Shown in pieces: positions 9,138-20,515 of a stretch of DNA of 23,720 nucleotides; within the stretch, counting starts at the first letter, position 1; every line of letters starts with the position of its first letter. Source of the DNA: Glaciozyma antarctica PI12 (Eukaryota; Basidiomycota; Microbotryomycetes; Kriegeriales; Camptobasidiaceae); contig KZ627160.1 of NCBI GenBank assembly GCA_002917775.1, positions 397,924 through 421,643 of the forward strand, given 5' to 3'. The notes under the pieces were generated by a model. It ran no database searches and was not told the DNA's origin. It saw only the letters and a list, made by a program, of their open reading frames with translations. Position numbers and translations under genes: made by a program.

Positions 9138-11595
9138 ATGCGGCAGCGTAAAGAAGCAGCTGAAGGTACTCAGCCTGCTGGTCCTTCCTCCTCCAAGGGA
9201 AAGCAATCGAGCTCGCCCGCCGTCCCCGCCCTTACGCGTCGCCGCCTCCTCCTCCTCTCTCTTCCCCTTCTCATGGGATGGTACCACACCTTCCAGCGCC
9301 GATCCAGCGCCCGACATCTCCCGACCTCTTTCGCAGTCTGCTCGCACCTCTCTGGTCCGCCTCAAATCTACACCGTGGACGCCAACTTCTCCGTTGCGGA
9401 GTGCGTTGTGGTGGACCAGGGCAAGATCAAGGATGTCGGATCGCTAGAGAACGTGCGGAAGGTCTGGGGAGACGTGGATATGCGAGGCTCGAGCAGCGGG
9501 ATCAAGATTGCGTTCCTCAAGGAGGGCCAGATGCTCACACCCGGCTTGTGAGTTCTTGTCTCTTCGCTCAGATGCCACTCAATCGCTAATCCGACCCACA
9601 GGATCGACTCGCACGCTCATATCCTCCAGTACGGCGAGAGCGTGACCGCTGTCGACCTGGTTGGAGCAACCTCGGTCACGGGTTTGTCCCTTCCTCTCGC
9701 TCCGACGACGATGGCTAATCTCGAATGCAGATGTCGTGGAGAGGATTGCCAAGTGGATAGCAGCACGACCGGACGTCCTGGAGGATCGCAGCAAGTTCAT
9801 TTTGGGCCTGGGCTGGGATCAGACGAAGTGGCCAGGAGCAGCATTCCCTACTGCGCAAGACCTCGAGAACGATCCTCGTCTCGCTAGTCGTCCTATTTAC
9901 CTCAAACGCAGTGCGTCCACCGCTTTATACCTCAGGAGCTCCGCTAACTCGCGTCGCAGTTGACGTGCATGCTCTGTGGATCTCGCAGAACATTATCTCC
10001 CGCATGGGCTCCCTCCCCGCCACCGTCCCTGGTGGACTCATCGTCCGAACTCCCTCGGGCGCTCCATCAGGAATCTTTGTCGACAACGCCATGTCGCTCG
10101 TCCGTGCGTCCCTTACTTCACCTCCTCGATCCGTCGCTGACCTCCCTCCCAGTCGCCCACATCCCTGCCTGGACCGACGAGCAACGCCTGCTTTTCCTTC
10201 GCACTACAGCGCAGAAGATGCTTGATACCGGCCTGACGAGCGTGCACGACGCCTCGCTTACGAAGGAGGATATCGCCTTCCTCACCAAGCTCGACAAGGA
10301 GGGGAAGCTCCCGATCAGGATCTACGGGATGGTGTACTGCGATCCTGTGAACGCGTTCTGTGGAGATGAGATTGAGCGGTACGATGGCGATCGATTCGTG
10401 CTGAGGTGAGTGCGCGGTTTTGGGAGGAATAGAGCGAGGCTGATGATCGAGGTGCAGAGCGGTTAAGGTGTTCTGCGATGGAGCGTTGGGAAGCTGGGGT
10501 GCTGCGATGCATGAGCCGTATTCTGGTGCGTGTTTGATGGTCGTCGCGACTCGCAAGGACGAGGCTGACCGCTCCTGGATGCAGATAATCCGACCGAGCG
10601 AGGGATTATGATCTCTGAGGAGAGCGCCTTCGCTCCCTTGATCAAGAAGGTGCGTTCTTTCGTTGCCTCCTTCCCTCTCCAGAGCAGCAACTTACCCCGG
10701 TTTGCTTCGCAGTGGATCGACAAAGTGCGTTCCCCGTGCCTCGCTTCCTCGCAACGCCGATTCTGATGCCTGTGGCAGGGCTTCCAAGTCAACTCGCACG
10801 CGATTGGCGACAGGGCCAACACTGTTCTACTCGACGCTTACGAGCAAGCGATGCCCGCAACAGGTGGCGCGGAACTTCGTCTCCGGATCGAGCACGCCCA
10901 GATCATGGTTCGCAGCTCGCTTCCTGTCAGGTACTCTCCATTCCTAACACTTCCTTCGCAGACGATCCCTGATATCGAACGGATGGGAAGGATGGGAGTC
11001 ATCGCGAGCGTGCAGCCTACCCACGGTGAGTGACTTCGCACGCTTCTCACGGTTTGCCCTACTAAGCATTGTAGTACGCAGCTACGAGCGACCGCTCCTA
11101 CGCCGAAGCAAGGATAGGACCTGAGCGGATCAAAGGAGCTTACGCGTGGGCGTCGTTGATCAAGTGCGTTCGCTCGCGGCGTCCTCGGAACCATCTAATC
11201 TCTAAATCGTTCGCAGGAATGGGAGTCGTATCGCACTCGGCAGCGACTTCCCAGTAGAATCAGTTGATCCGATGAAGGGGATTTACGCTGCGGTGTACCG
11301 CGAAGGCTGGTGAGCTGCTCTCATCGTTGTCGTCGTCGGTTCCGACTGATGCCGTTGCTCGGGCAGGTACCCGAACGAAGCTCTGAGCATGCAGCAGACT
11401 CTTCGCGGATTCACGATCGACGGAGCTTGGGCTTCATTTCAAGAAGATCGCGTAGGCTCTCTCGAAGTTGGGAAGGAGGCAGACTTCGCCGTCTGGAGCC
11501 AGGACTTGAAAAGGGTGGAGATGGCGGATGTGCCCAAGACTCGTCTGGTTGCGACGGTAGTTGGAGGTATATTATTCAGCGGTAGACTGCTGTAA
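9138..11595 (+). CDS. Membrane-anchored YtcJ-type (amidohydrolase 3 family) metal hydrolase
   Basis: Thirteen exons: 9138-9547, 9602-9681, 9731-9910, 9960-10103, 10153-10405, 10458-10525, 10585-10649, 10713-10724, 10779-10907, 10962-11025, 11082-11163, 11217-11309, 11367-11595. Phases close and give 602 residues. A basic, Ser-rich head is followed by a short hydrophobic anchor (about 37-49, after RRR), so the enzyme is probably held at or exported into the secretory pathway. Metal-site motifs in order: HAH at 141-143, VKVFCDGALGSWGA with K359, NSHAIGDRA with H411, IEHAQ with H443, and GSDFP with D506. The ending, EVGKEADFAVW, is the usual closing beta-sandwich. Members hydrolyse amides such as N-substituted formamides; the substrate here is unknown. 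One exon (10713-10724) is only 12 nt and encodes WIDK. Confidence 0.92.
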
Positions 11596-11934
11596 AGAAC
11601 ACCGTTCAGTCGATACACCGGCGTAGCCTGAAACTGAGACTGAACAAATCTCGAAGAGAACGCGACGCGCAGTGTGCTCGCGTTCAGCAGTACTGCTGTG
11701 CAACCACCGCCTTGACGCTCTCCTTTCGTCTCTTCTGCCCTCCACCCCCGCCCACCGCTTTTACCTTAGCACAGCCAGCGGCGCGTCCACTCGTCTCTCG
11801 ACAAGCAGCTCAGAGCGTGTCCGCCCTGAGCTTGACCCGCCAAGCCTCCCTCAGCTCCGACTCAGCCTCTTCGTACTCAGGGACAACAACAACTCGCTGC
11901 CGCCGTCGCACACCAAACCGTACCGCCACCTGTG
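11596..11934. promoter_or_regulatory. Intergenic region and leader of the MAPK phosphatase gene
   Basis: It holds the 3' end of the amidohydrolase and the promoter and leader of the next gene. The middle (about 11710-11760) is pyrimidine-rich and the last 50 bases are rich in CAACAAC/CGCCG. I see no RNA gene or conserved ORF. Confidence 0.35.
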
Positions 11935-14900
11935 ATGACAGAGTCCTGGAGAGTCCAGGACGACGGCGGTCAGTTCCCTTGGGAAGAGGGGGTCGGAGAG
12001 GAGGAGGACGAATCGGTGACGGCGGGCTTCCTCTCAGAGGAGGAGGGAGAGATCAGGAGGACAGAAGAACCAGACTCCTCTACGACCTCATCCCCCGACG
12101 GATCAGCCTTCAGCCATCTTAGTACGACGACGGACGACTCATCGTGGCCTAGCACCGGAGGCTCCTTCGAGGAGCACGACCTCCCTTCCTCCCTCTCGAC
12201 CACGAGCCTACGAGAGGCACTCGAAGCTATCGGCAGCCATTTGACCGTTCAGCAGAAGAGCGCGTCCCTTCCCCTCCCTCGGCTACAGCTCAACCCCAGC
12301 TCTCCGACCACGCCCCACCCTCCTCGCGGCCACCTCCACCACAGCCTCTCGGAGCCTGCACGACCTCCCTCTCGACACATCCCTTCCGCAGATCACACTC
12401 CCACCGCCGGGTCCTTCACTTTCCCTCCGAAGCAGCACTCCGCGCGTGACCCGGAACCCAGCTCGCACCTCTCCTTCCCTCGATTCGAATCAGGTGCGGC
12501 CCTCTCTTCATTGCCTCCCTTCCAGTACTAACGAGGAACTCTCAAGACGACAACTCCTCCCTCCCCCCGGCCCCCTCCCTCATCCCCATCTCCTTCCCCG
12601 CGAAAGGTCGTCCCTCGTTCCAGCACCGCAAGACGCACTCTGGCAGCTTCGGTCCCTTCGGCATCCACAAACGCACCNNNNNNNNNNNNNNNNNNNNNNN
12701 NNNNNNNNNNNNNNNNNNNNNNNNNNNNNNNNNNNNNNNNNNNNNNNNNNNNNNNNNNNNNNNNGTCCCTCGTTCCAGCACCGCAAGACGCACTCTGGCA
12801 GCTTCGGTCCCTTCGGCATCCACAAACGCACCACCTCCGCCTCTCTTCGCCTAAACGTTCGAGGATCTCCGCCTATCGGTCCTGGCGCCGCCTGGGGTTC
12901 GGAAGAGCTCGAGGAGCTCGAGGAGCAAGGCCTGAGGGTGCACGACTTTCGCGAGAGCGTCCTCATGCGCGATCTCGACGCCCTCGAGGATGGCGCGATG
13001 ACTCCTACCGCTGGAGATCCGAGCAGCGTACGCCTCTCGCCGATCCTAGTGCGAAGGGGATCGATCCCGCATGCGTTGTCGAGGAATAACTCGGCGTCGT
13101 CGTCGCTCGGGAGGAACAACTCGGGGACGCTTGGGAGATCGAATTCGGGGAACGGGGGGAGGGCTAGGCATAGTCGAGGAGCGTCGAGGACGTCGACGTC
13201 GCCGCTTGCGATGAAGCCGGCGGTCCTGCCGCCGCCTCCGCCGGTTCAGGCGGGGAAGAGGACGGCGACGGGGATAGAGCCTTGGGAGTTGATGAGGAGA
13301 CTGGACGAGTCGGGTGGGACGGGAAAAGAGCTGCTGGTGGTGGACGTGCGGACGCTTTCGGCGTTTTTAGGAGAAGGCGGGAGGATCAAGTCGTCGGTGT
13401 GAGTGGGGTCTCTCGCAGTCTCGCTGAGGAAAGAGCTAACGACTCGCTATACTCCCAGCAACGTCAACTTCCCAAGCCTGCTCATTAAGCGCTTTCGAAA
13501 GGGCAACACGGCCAACTTTGCTCTCAACGCCTTCATCACTACCGAGTGCGGCAAGTCGATCTTCCAGTCGATCACCAAGTCGGCGACGAAGCCCGGGACG
13601 CTCGATGGCATCGACATCGTCGTCGTCGACGAGCGCGCGGAGAATCGGGACCCGTCGTCGACGAGTCCAGGATCAGTCCTCCTATCCGTGCTCGAGCGAA
13701 GGGACGAAGGCGGATCGATCTACTTCCTCACGAAGCCTTTCTCTGCCCTTCTCTCGGAGCCTGGATCGAGCGAGTGGATCGTGGACGGCGAGGGGAGCGA
13801 GGAGGACGTTTCGGACAGCGCGGGAGGAGAGAGCTTTGGTGGTGCGCGGAAGGAGGTCGTCGGGAACGGCGGAGGACTCTTGACTCTTCAGCCGCCATCA
13901 CACCACTCTCAACTCCCTCGACTAGCGCACAACTCCTCTCCCATATCAGCACGGTTCGACTCGAGTCCTCCCGACACCCCGCTCGCCAGTCCCAAGACGC
14001 CAGGCGGGACTCGCTCCCGACCGCCAAAGCTTCGCAGGATCGACACCTCGGACGACCTCCTCGGCCAACGAAGACCCAGCGTACCTTCTCTCCCTCGCAT
14101 CAGCACTTCGTCGCCCTCCCACGACGCTCCGAGCAGCGGAGGCAGTTCCGGAACCCGACCGAAGCCCTCCTCCATGTCGATCCAATCGCTTTGCCACATC
14201 CAATCGAAGTCGCCCTCCGCCCTTCAAACTCGGTTCCAGGAGACGGATATCGGCCCTCCTCCCACCGCCCGTCCTTCGCACTTCTCCCCCACCTCTCCCT
14301 CGACGCCGATGAACACCTCGGATACGCCACCTTTCAACCTCTCGACCATCATCCCCGGCTTTCTCTACCTCGGTCCAGAACCTACGAAGAAGGAGGACCT
14401 CGACGAGTTGGACCAGCTCGGAGTCAAGCAGATTCTGAACTTGGCGCTCGAGTGCGACGACCGCGACGGGGAGATTCGGCGGCGCTTTGAGAAGTACTGG
14501 AAGATCCCGATGAGGGATTTCGTGGAGGAGACGGGGGTGCAGAAGAGTATCGAGGACGCTTGCAGAATCTTGGGTGAGTCCCGAGGAGCGAGGAGGGGTG
14601 CGAGTCGAGCTGACGATTGTGACAGCCGACGCCCAGCTCCAGTCGAAACCTATCTACTGCCACTGTCGCGCTGGCAAGTCGAGATCCGTCACCATTGTCC
14701 TCGCCTACCTCGTCCACAGGTGCGCAGCATTTCCCTTTGTTCTCGCTCGCTCGATCATAAATTGACGATCTCGCTCTCCCTTTGCAGGAATCACTGGACT
14801 CTTAAGCGGGCCTACGCACACGTTAGTGAACGTCGAAAGGGCATCTCTCCCAGTGCGTTCTTCTCACACCCTGTCGGGGGCGTCTCTGACGCCGAGCGCG

Positions 14901-15388
14901 CAGATATCGGTTTCGTCGCAGAGCTCATGAAGTGGGAGGAGCGCGAACGCGGCGGCAAGTCTCACGGCGTCTTCGGTTCCAACCCCTCCTTCACTCCCTC
15001 TTCCTCTGTCGCCCAATCCGCCGCCGCAACGACCTCGTACTTCACCGTCCCTACCGAGCTGCAGCGTTCCGATAGCGGAGGAGCGAATGGCGGGGGAGGA
15101 ACAGGGCGAGGATTAGGGATTCGTTGCCGCCTATTGGAGGAGAGGGGTATGAGGGAGGGAAGAAGAAGGAGAGGGGTGGGGAGGGCGAGGAGGGAGATGG
15201 AGGTGAGGGGGATGGATGGGGCGTGGGTCGCTGCGAGGAGGGACGCGAGGGACGTCAACTCTATCGCGCCTAGGCGGTATGTTCCTCTCTATCCCGTTTC
15301 CTCGTTTCAGAACGGAGCTGATGAGTTTCTTTTGAGCAGGGCGAGCAAAGCGGGCCTGGAGAGCGCGTCGTCGACGTCGTGGGATTGA
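11935..15388 (+). CDS. MAP-kinase phosphatase: rhodanese-like plus dual-specificity phosphatase domains
   Basis: Exons 11935-12493, 12547-13398 (interrupted by Ns), 13459-14573, 14626-14719, 14788-14852, 14904-15276, 15340-15388. If the duplicated 68 bp and the Ns are collapsed, the phases close and give about 983 residues. The N-terminal 370 residues are Ser/Pro-rich and probably disordered. A rhodanese-like domain follows (about 375-520: ELLVVDVRTLSAFLGE ... NVNFPSLLIKRFRKG). Its basic LIKRFRKG fits the MAPK-docking cluster of MKPs, and no rhodanese catalytic Cys is evident. The dual-specificity domain begins near 712 (IIPGFLYLG), with general-acid Asp in MRDF and the CX5R loop HCRAGKSRS (Cys about 804). 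The tail ends RASKAGLES. This is the Msg5/Rok1 type of fungal phosphatase that turns off MAPKs; which MAPK is unknown. Confidence 0.9.
12610..12677 (+). repeat. 68-bp direct repeat, copy 1 (left of N gap)
   Basis: Identical to 12765-12832. Both copies encode the same stretch (PSFQHRKTHSGSFGPFGIHK) of the phosphatase N-terminal region, in different frames relative to each other across the gap. See the finding on the gap: probably one sequence placed twice by the assembler. Confidence 0.95.
12678..12764. other. Assembly gap (87 Ns)
   Basis: An unsequenced stretch of exactly 87 Ns inside exon 2 of the phosphatase gene, with the same 68-bp sequence directly on both sides. Confidence 1.
12765..12832 (+). 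repeat. 68-bp direct repeat, copy 2 (right of N gap)
   Basis: Identical to 12610-12677. The frame that continues from this copy (TSASLRLNVRG) is the one used by the downstream rhodanese-like domain. Confidence 0.95.
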
Positions 15389-16621
15389 GGTCGCTTGCTC
15401 GCGCGTCTTATGTTTCGTCTTTCGTATACCCTCCCCTCTCCCACCACGGACGCATGCTCTTCTTACTATCCTTCACTCTGGCCTTGTCCTTCTTCTGCAT
15501 TTGCCGTCACTTGGAATGTCTGTACAACACGTCCGACTTTGTCGTGGGCGAACGCGTTTGACGGGCAGAAATTCGCCGAAGGGAGGAGGAGAAACGCCGG
15601 TGGGTCTGGAAGTCCGGGTTAGGTTGAGAGGAAGGGAGGAGAGGAGAGCAGAGGGGGTCTGGAAGTGATCTGCGACGAGCGAGAAGTCGGGCTTCTCCGT
15701 GGGAGGGAGAGTGTACGTTTGCGGCGCGCTTTTCCGGAGGTTTGTTTTGGTGAGCCGGTGCGCGTAGTGAGGCGCCGCTGAGGTATGTCCTGTCTCCTCC
15801 AGCTTGGAACAAAGAATCCAGCTCAAAGAATCGTGCAATTCGAGGAGCGGGGCGATGCGCGAGCTCGGAGCGAGGGACCTCCAGGAGTTGTTAATCTTTG
15901 GTTAGAGCTCAGAGTTGCTGCCCACCGATTCTGTAGCGTTGCAAAGACTTTATCTTTGAACGCTTCGCGTACGGCGCGTCGTGGAGAGGTTGAACAACGC
16001 ACACAAAAAAAAGGGTTGTCGCCCAACAAAGGGGAGCTCGGCGCGGGGAGAATGGGGTCCTCTCTTCGCGACGAAGCTGGGTGGTGGTGTGCCTCTGGCT
16101 ACGGGAGAACGAGCTGGACTGGGAGTAGCTAGGCCTGAAACAAGACTAGTCAAGCTTCATTTAATAGAGACCCTCGAGCTGATCGAGACCAAGACGACGG
16201 CGAAGCCCTCTTTTCTGGTTGTCCTCCACAACCATCGCTGCCCACGAACTGAATCGACTCGAGAGCGCGCCGTTACTCTCGTACAGCGCAGACGACTACG
16301 CTCCAGCTAACGACCAGCACGTCGACCCCCTCAAGAGCCGACTTGGACGACGATACACGCTAAGACTAGGAGCGCCGCCTCGACGACCTCCCTCTCCCAC
16401 CTCCTTCCCACCGACCAGCGTCTACGCCTACCATTCAGTTAGAAACACAAAGACTCAAGGATCAGCTACAACTCACTCTAACGCCCTCCCTCTCCTCCCC
16501 CCCACCCCGCCCCTTTCCCTCTCCCGGGCCTCCTCCCATCTCTTCGCCGCCCTCGTCTTCCCCCCCTCCCCGCCGACTCCCCCCTTCCCCGCCCGCCTCC
16601 CGACCTCCTCCACTTCCACGT
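15389..16621. promoter_or_regulatory. Long intergenic region with the CDC24 promoter and leader
   Basis: At 1.2 kb this is the largest gene-free stretch in the window. The left part is the 3' region of the phosphatase gene. The middle (15560-16130) has no ORF on either strand with recognisable content, and no RNA gene. An AT-rich patch TTCATTTAATAG lies at about 16157-16168. From about 16370 to 16620 the + strand is strongly pyrimidine-rich with long C runs, ending at the CDC24 ATG. Such a leader is typical of highly C/T-rich fungal promoters and 5' UTRs. I saw no upstream ATG between 16200 and 16621. Confidence 0.45.
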
Positions 16622-19600
16622 ATGACCAGCGTCTACTCCTCCGGCCCTTCCCGCAACGCCTCTCGCAACGGCAACCGACCAGCCATCGACCGCATGCCTT
16701 CGACCATGAGCGATACGCCCGTAGCAACCAAATCGACCCTCAATCGAGTCGCATCAGCCTCCTCCTCTCTGTACCAGAACTGCCGGACAGTCCTCGAGCT
16801 CCTGTATCGCGTCCCAGGGTTCGCGGAGCGGTTTATAGATCGGGCGGAGGAAGGGGCGGCGAATACGAGCGGGACGCTAGTCGAGGGGAACGATGGGATG
16901 GGAGGCGTCTCGAGTGACCCCGTTTCGAGGAGCTTGCACACGCTCCGCCTGGGGTCGTCCCTGTGCTTCCTCTTCAACGCTCTCGGACTTGAACACGTCC
17001 TGGACGTCAACCCTGCGGCGACCATGTCGAACCTCAAGGCGTGCCAGCGAGGAACGGCCCACTTCATTATGGCGTGCAAGCAGGACTTGCGCTGGAGCGA
17101 CCAGGATCTCTTCGCCATCCACGAGCTGTACGGGCAGGACACGAATGGAGTGGTCAAGGTGTGTTTGGCGGCTGCTTCGGAGGACGTGGGATGGTGAGCT
17201 GACTGTGCGGTGCTGTGCGCAGGTCATCAACACAGTCACGAAGCTGCTGGACCGCCTCGAGGAGGAGGGCGTCTTGCTCGCTGCGCCGGAGGTGGCCCCA
17301 GAACCAGCAGCTCCCAAGGGCCCTACGGACGACCGAACGATGGTCGTGCGGGAGATCCTCGATAGCGAGAGGAAGTACGTTCAGGATCTCGAGGTGCTGC
17401 AGGTGCGTTGGCTTCCCTGGGATTGTGTGCGGTCTCAGCTACTGACACAGCTTGATGTTGCGCGCAGGACTACCAACGCCAAGTCGCCACGAACGATATC
17501 ATCACGCAGGACCAGAGTCACAACCTCTTCCTCAACCTCAACGCACTCGCCGACTTCCAGCGGCGATTCCTTATCGGCGTAGAGGCGAACGCCAGTCAGC
17601 CAGCTGACAGCCAACGATTCGGTCACCTGTTCCTCCAGATGGTTCGTCCTGCCTCCCTGGATTCTTCGTCAGTGCAGCAGCTCATACATCCTCGTTGGCG
17701 CGCAGGAGGACCACTTCTCCGTCTACGAGCCTTATTGCGCCAACCTCACTGCTGCGCAAGATCTGGCGATTGCTGAGAACGCTGCCCTCGCCCTACGTAC
17801 CGCTACTCTTCCTTTTTACTTGGCTAGCTGGGTGAGAGTGACTTCGAGGCCGGTGCTGATGTTTCCCGCGCGCAGAACCTCTCCCACGTTCTCGATCCCG
17901 TTTCAGAGCTCGCGCCGCTCCTAATCAAGCCCGTTCAGCGGCTGTGCAAGTACCCTCTACTTCTCGCGGTTCGTCCTATTTGTCCCAAAAAAACTGGGAA
18001 CTCGAGACTGACGCAGCTCTCCCGCTTTCGCAGACCCTCGTCAAGAATACCCCCGATACCGCTCCTTTCTACTCCGAGCTCCAAGCCGGCCTCGCCTCCA
18101 TCATGCGTGTCACGGACAAGGTCAACGAGACGAAGCGTCGGGAGGACAATCGCCAAGCGGTCGTCGACCTCGGGAGTCGCGTCGAAGACTGGAAGGGCCA
18201 CGACATCGGGTCGTTCGGTGAGCTCCTGCTGCAGGAGACGTTCTTCGTCATCAAAAACGATTCCGAGCGGGAGTACAATGTCTACCTCTTCGAGCGCATC
18301 ATCCTGTGCTGCAAGGAGAGCGGGTCGAGCGGGAAGAAGAGCAGCAAGAGCAACTCGATCCTCAAGAAGCCGCCCAACAAGAAGCCGACCAACCTCCAGC
18401 TCAAGGGAAGGATCTTCGTCAACAACGTCACGGCTGCTCAGCCTGTCAACCGCAATGGTGAGTTACGAGCTTCGCGAGTTCATCGTCGGGCTGTAGCTGA
18501 TGGTTGCGATCAGGTCAATGCCTGCTCGAGGTCCGATGGCGAGGCGACGTCAACGAGGAAGCGTTCACGATCAAGTGCAGGACCGACGAGCTCCTCCGCC
18601 AATGGCAGCGAACGATCATGAAGGCCGTCGAGGAGTCGCCGAATCGTCGACGCGGACACCACCTCTCCAACGGCCGTCGCTCCGAACGCGGCGTCAACAG
18701 TCCCCTTTCCCAATTCCCCGGCACTCCCCTCTCCGAAGTCGGCCCCTCGAACATGAGCGTCTACTCCTACTCGGCGTCCGAAGCGACTTCCCCCCATCCT
18801 TACGCCAACTCTGCGCAGCCAGCTTATCCGCCCAACTCGAACGGATTCGACGACGAAGGCGACGATGGAGCGTACGAGTACACGGAATCAGGACGATCGA
18901 CCCCGTCGACGATGGCGAGGAGGGGGCCTAGTACGAGGTCGCTCCCTGCTGGCGAGAGGGAGGAGCGAGAGCGGAACGGAGGACGAGCGCGCGCGCAGAC
19001 GGAAGATTCGTCGTCCGCCGTCATTCACCAATGGCGCAACCAAACTCCCAACATCCCCTCCCTCCCTCGCGGCGCGTCCCACGCCTCGATCACCTCGAAC
19101 GGCTCCGAGTCCCAGTCCCTTCGCAGTTCGGCAAGCAGTCGACAGCTCAGGAGCCAGCAGAGTACCGAGTGGGGAAGCGCGAACGCCAGCCCTGGTTCGG
19201 GATACTCGCGTCTCCCGGCACAGGACGACGACTCGACGCAGCGTCAGGGACTTCCTCGACAGGTCTCCCAGAGCAACGTGCCGTCGTACGCCATGGCTCC
19301 TCCTATGCGCAACCGCTCCATCAGCAGCCCGAATGTCTACCAGATCCCGGGACCGGCGCCGCAGGAGGATCAGGAGTGGCCTCAGCAGCAGCAGTACCCT
19401 GGTCGGACGACGCCCCAGATGACGCCCTCCTCGTCGGCCAAGGCGAACTTGCACCGGATTGGCGGGACGAACTCGGGAGGAACGATCGCGTCGGGGTCGT
19501 CGGCTTCGGTCAACCAGAAGCGCTTTAGCTCGAGCAGCAACGGGACGGATCGCTCGTCGGGGACCTCGAGCCAGTCGGCTGGACAGACGTACACGGCCGC

Positions 19601-20018
19601 CACTTCCCCTGCGACCACTCTTCCCGGCAGCCTTCCTCCTTCCGCCAGCCTCCCCCCTCTCCCGAATGGCGCGTCGCGAGGCTACGCTCAAGGAACGGTA
19701 CCGACGATCCCGAGTGCGGTCGCAGTTCGCGTCAAGGTCACGTACGGAGAAGACACGTTCGTCGTCGTCGTGCTCTCATCGGTCTCGTACCGTGAGCTGC
19801 TCGACAAGGTCCTAAAGAAGATTCGACTCTGCGGCGATCGCACCAAGGTGGACGTTGCTTCGCTCAGGCTGCGATATCAGGACGAGGACGGAGATCGGAT
19901 CCTGATCACGAGCGAGGAGGACGTTACGATGGCGTTCGAGGCGACTCGCGCGATGAGCAACGGGCACGCGCACCCGCAGACGCTCGTCCTCTTCGCCAGC
20001 GTCGACGGCAGCGTCTGA
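16622..20018 (+). CDS. CDC24: Cdc24, guanine-nucleotide exchange factor for Cdc42
   Basis: Exons 16622-17158, 17223-17402, 17468-17641, 17706-17831, 17876-17968, 18034-18457, 18514-20018; 1,012 residues. Domains in order: a calponin-homology-like region (about 45-180, LYQNCRTVLELLYRVPGF, SLCFLFNALG); a RhoGEF (DH) domain from about 215 (REILDSERKYVQDLEVLQ) through LIKPVQRLCKYPLLL; a PH domain (about 410-565); a Ser-rich linker of about 340 residues; and a C-terminal PB1 domain (about 912-1012) whose acidic motif YQDEDGDRI...SEEDV fits the side that binds the Bem1/Scd2 PB1. It activates Cdc42 at sites of polarised growth. The junction after exon 4 is unsure. The only in-phase donor found (GTGAGA at 17832) gives a 44-nt intron and adds about ten residues between AENAALAL and NLSHVL. 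Confidence 0.95.
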
Positions 20019-20515
20019 GCCATTTCCCTCGCCCCTTCCTTCGCATCGCTCCTTTCGACATTCGTCCTCGTCGTTACCCCCTCCTTTTCCAGCAACAGTC
20101 CCTTCCCTCCGCCTCTCCGTTCGCGAACACCACGCTTTCGATTCCACCTTTGTCGACACCCCCACCTCGTTATTCTCGACGGCTCATCGTCCTCCTCGCA
20201 TCCATACCAAAGGACTCTTGGTGACGTATACCCCTTCCCTCTCCCCGTCGCTTGTCTCTCCCGCCCCTACTCCTCCACTACTAGCCTTACCCTTCATGTT
20301 CCTCCTTATCCTTCTCCTCTCCCCCTTGTAGCACTTCGTTCACACGTACAATTGAATCTCGAAGTACCTTGATTTTTGCCGTGTGTCCGAGAGATCCTCA
20401 GAAACTGCAAGCGCGACGACGAGGGCGCGAGGGCGGGGGCCTCTGCGGGAAGCGAGTTCGCGCGTTCGCCAGCCGCCCCCTCTCTCTTCTGCACCGTCAC
20501 GACCTACGAGCAAGC
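20019..20515. promoter_or_regulatory. Intergenic region between CDC24 and the PTPS-like gene
   Basis: Pyrimidine-rich through about 20330, probably the CDC24 3' UTR and the next promoter. A slightly AT-rich stretch with TACAATTGAATCTCG and TTGATTTTTGCC lies at 20347-20380. No conserved ORF or RNA gene is visible. Confidence 0.4.

Noticed and set aside
12610-12832. Genuine tandem peptide repeat in the phosphatase
   Set aside because: The two copies flank an N gap and are exactly identical; only collapse to one copy keeps the reading frame.
15473-15838. 121-codon frame on the - strand downstream of the phosphatase gene
   Set aside because: No recognisable motif, biased low-complexity content and no clear splice partners; it probably lies opposite the 3' UTR.
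16473-16727. Gly/Arg/Glu-rich frame on the - strand
   Set aside because: It is the complement of the C/T-rich CDC24 leader, so its composition alone explains both the openness and the amino acids.
18888-19691. 267-codon Arg-rich frame on the - strand
   Set aside because: It is a shadow of the Ser-rich linker of CDC24, which is supported by the continuous phase to the PB1 domain.
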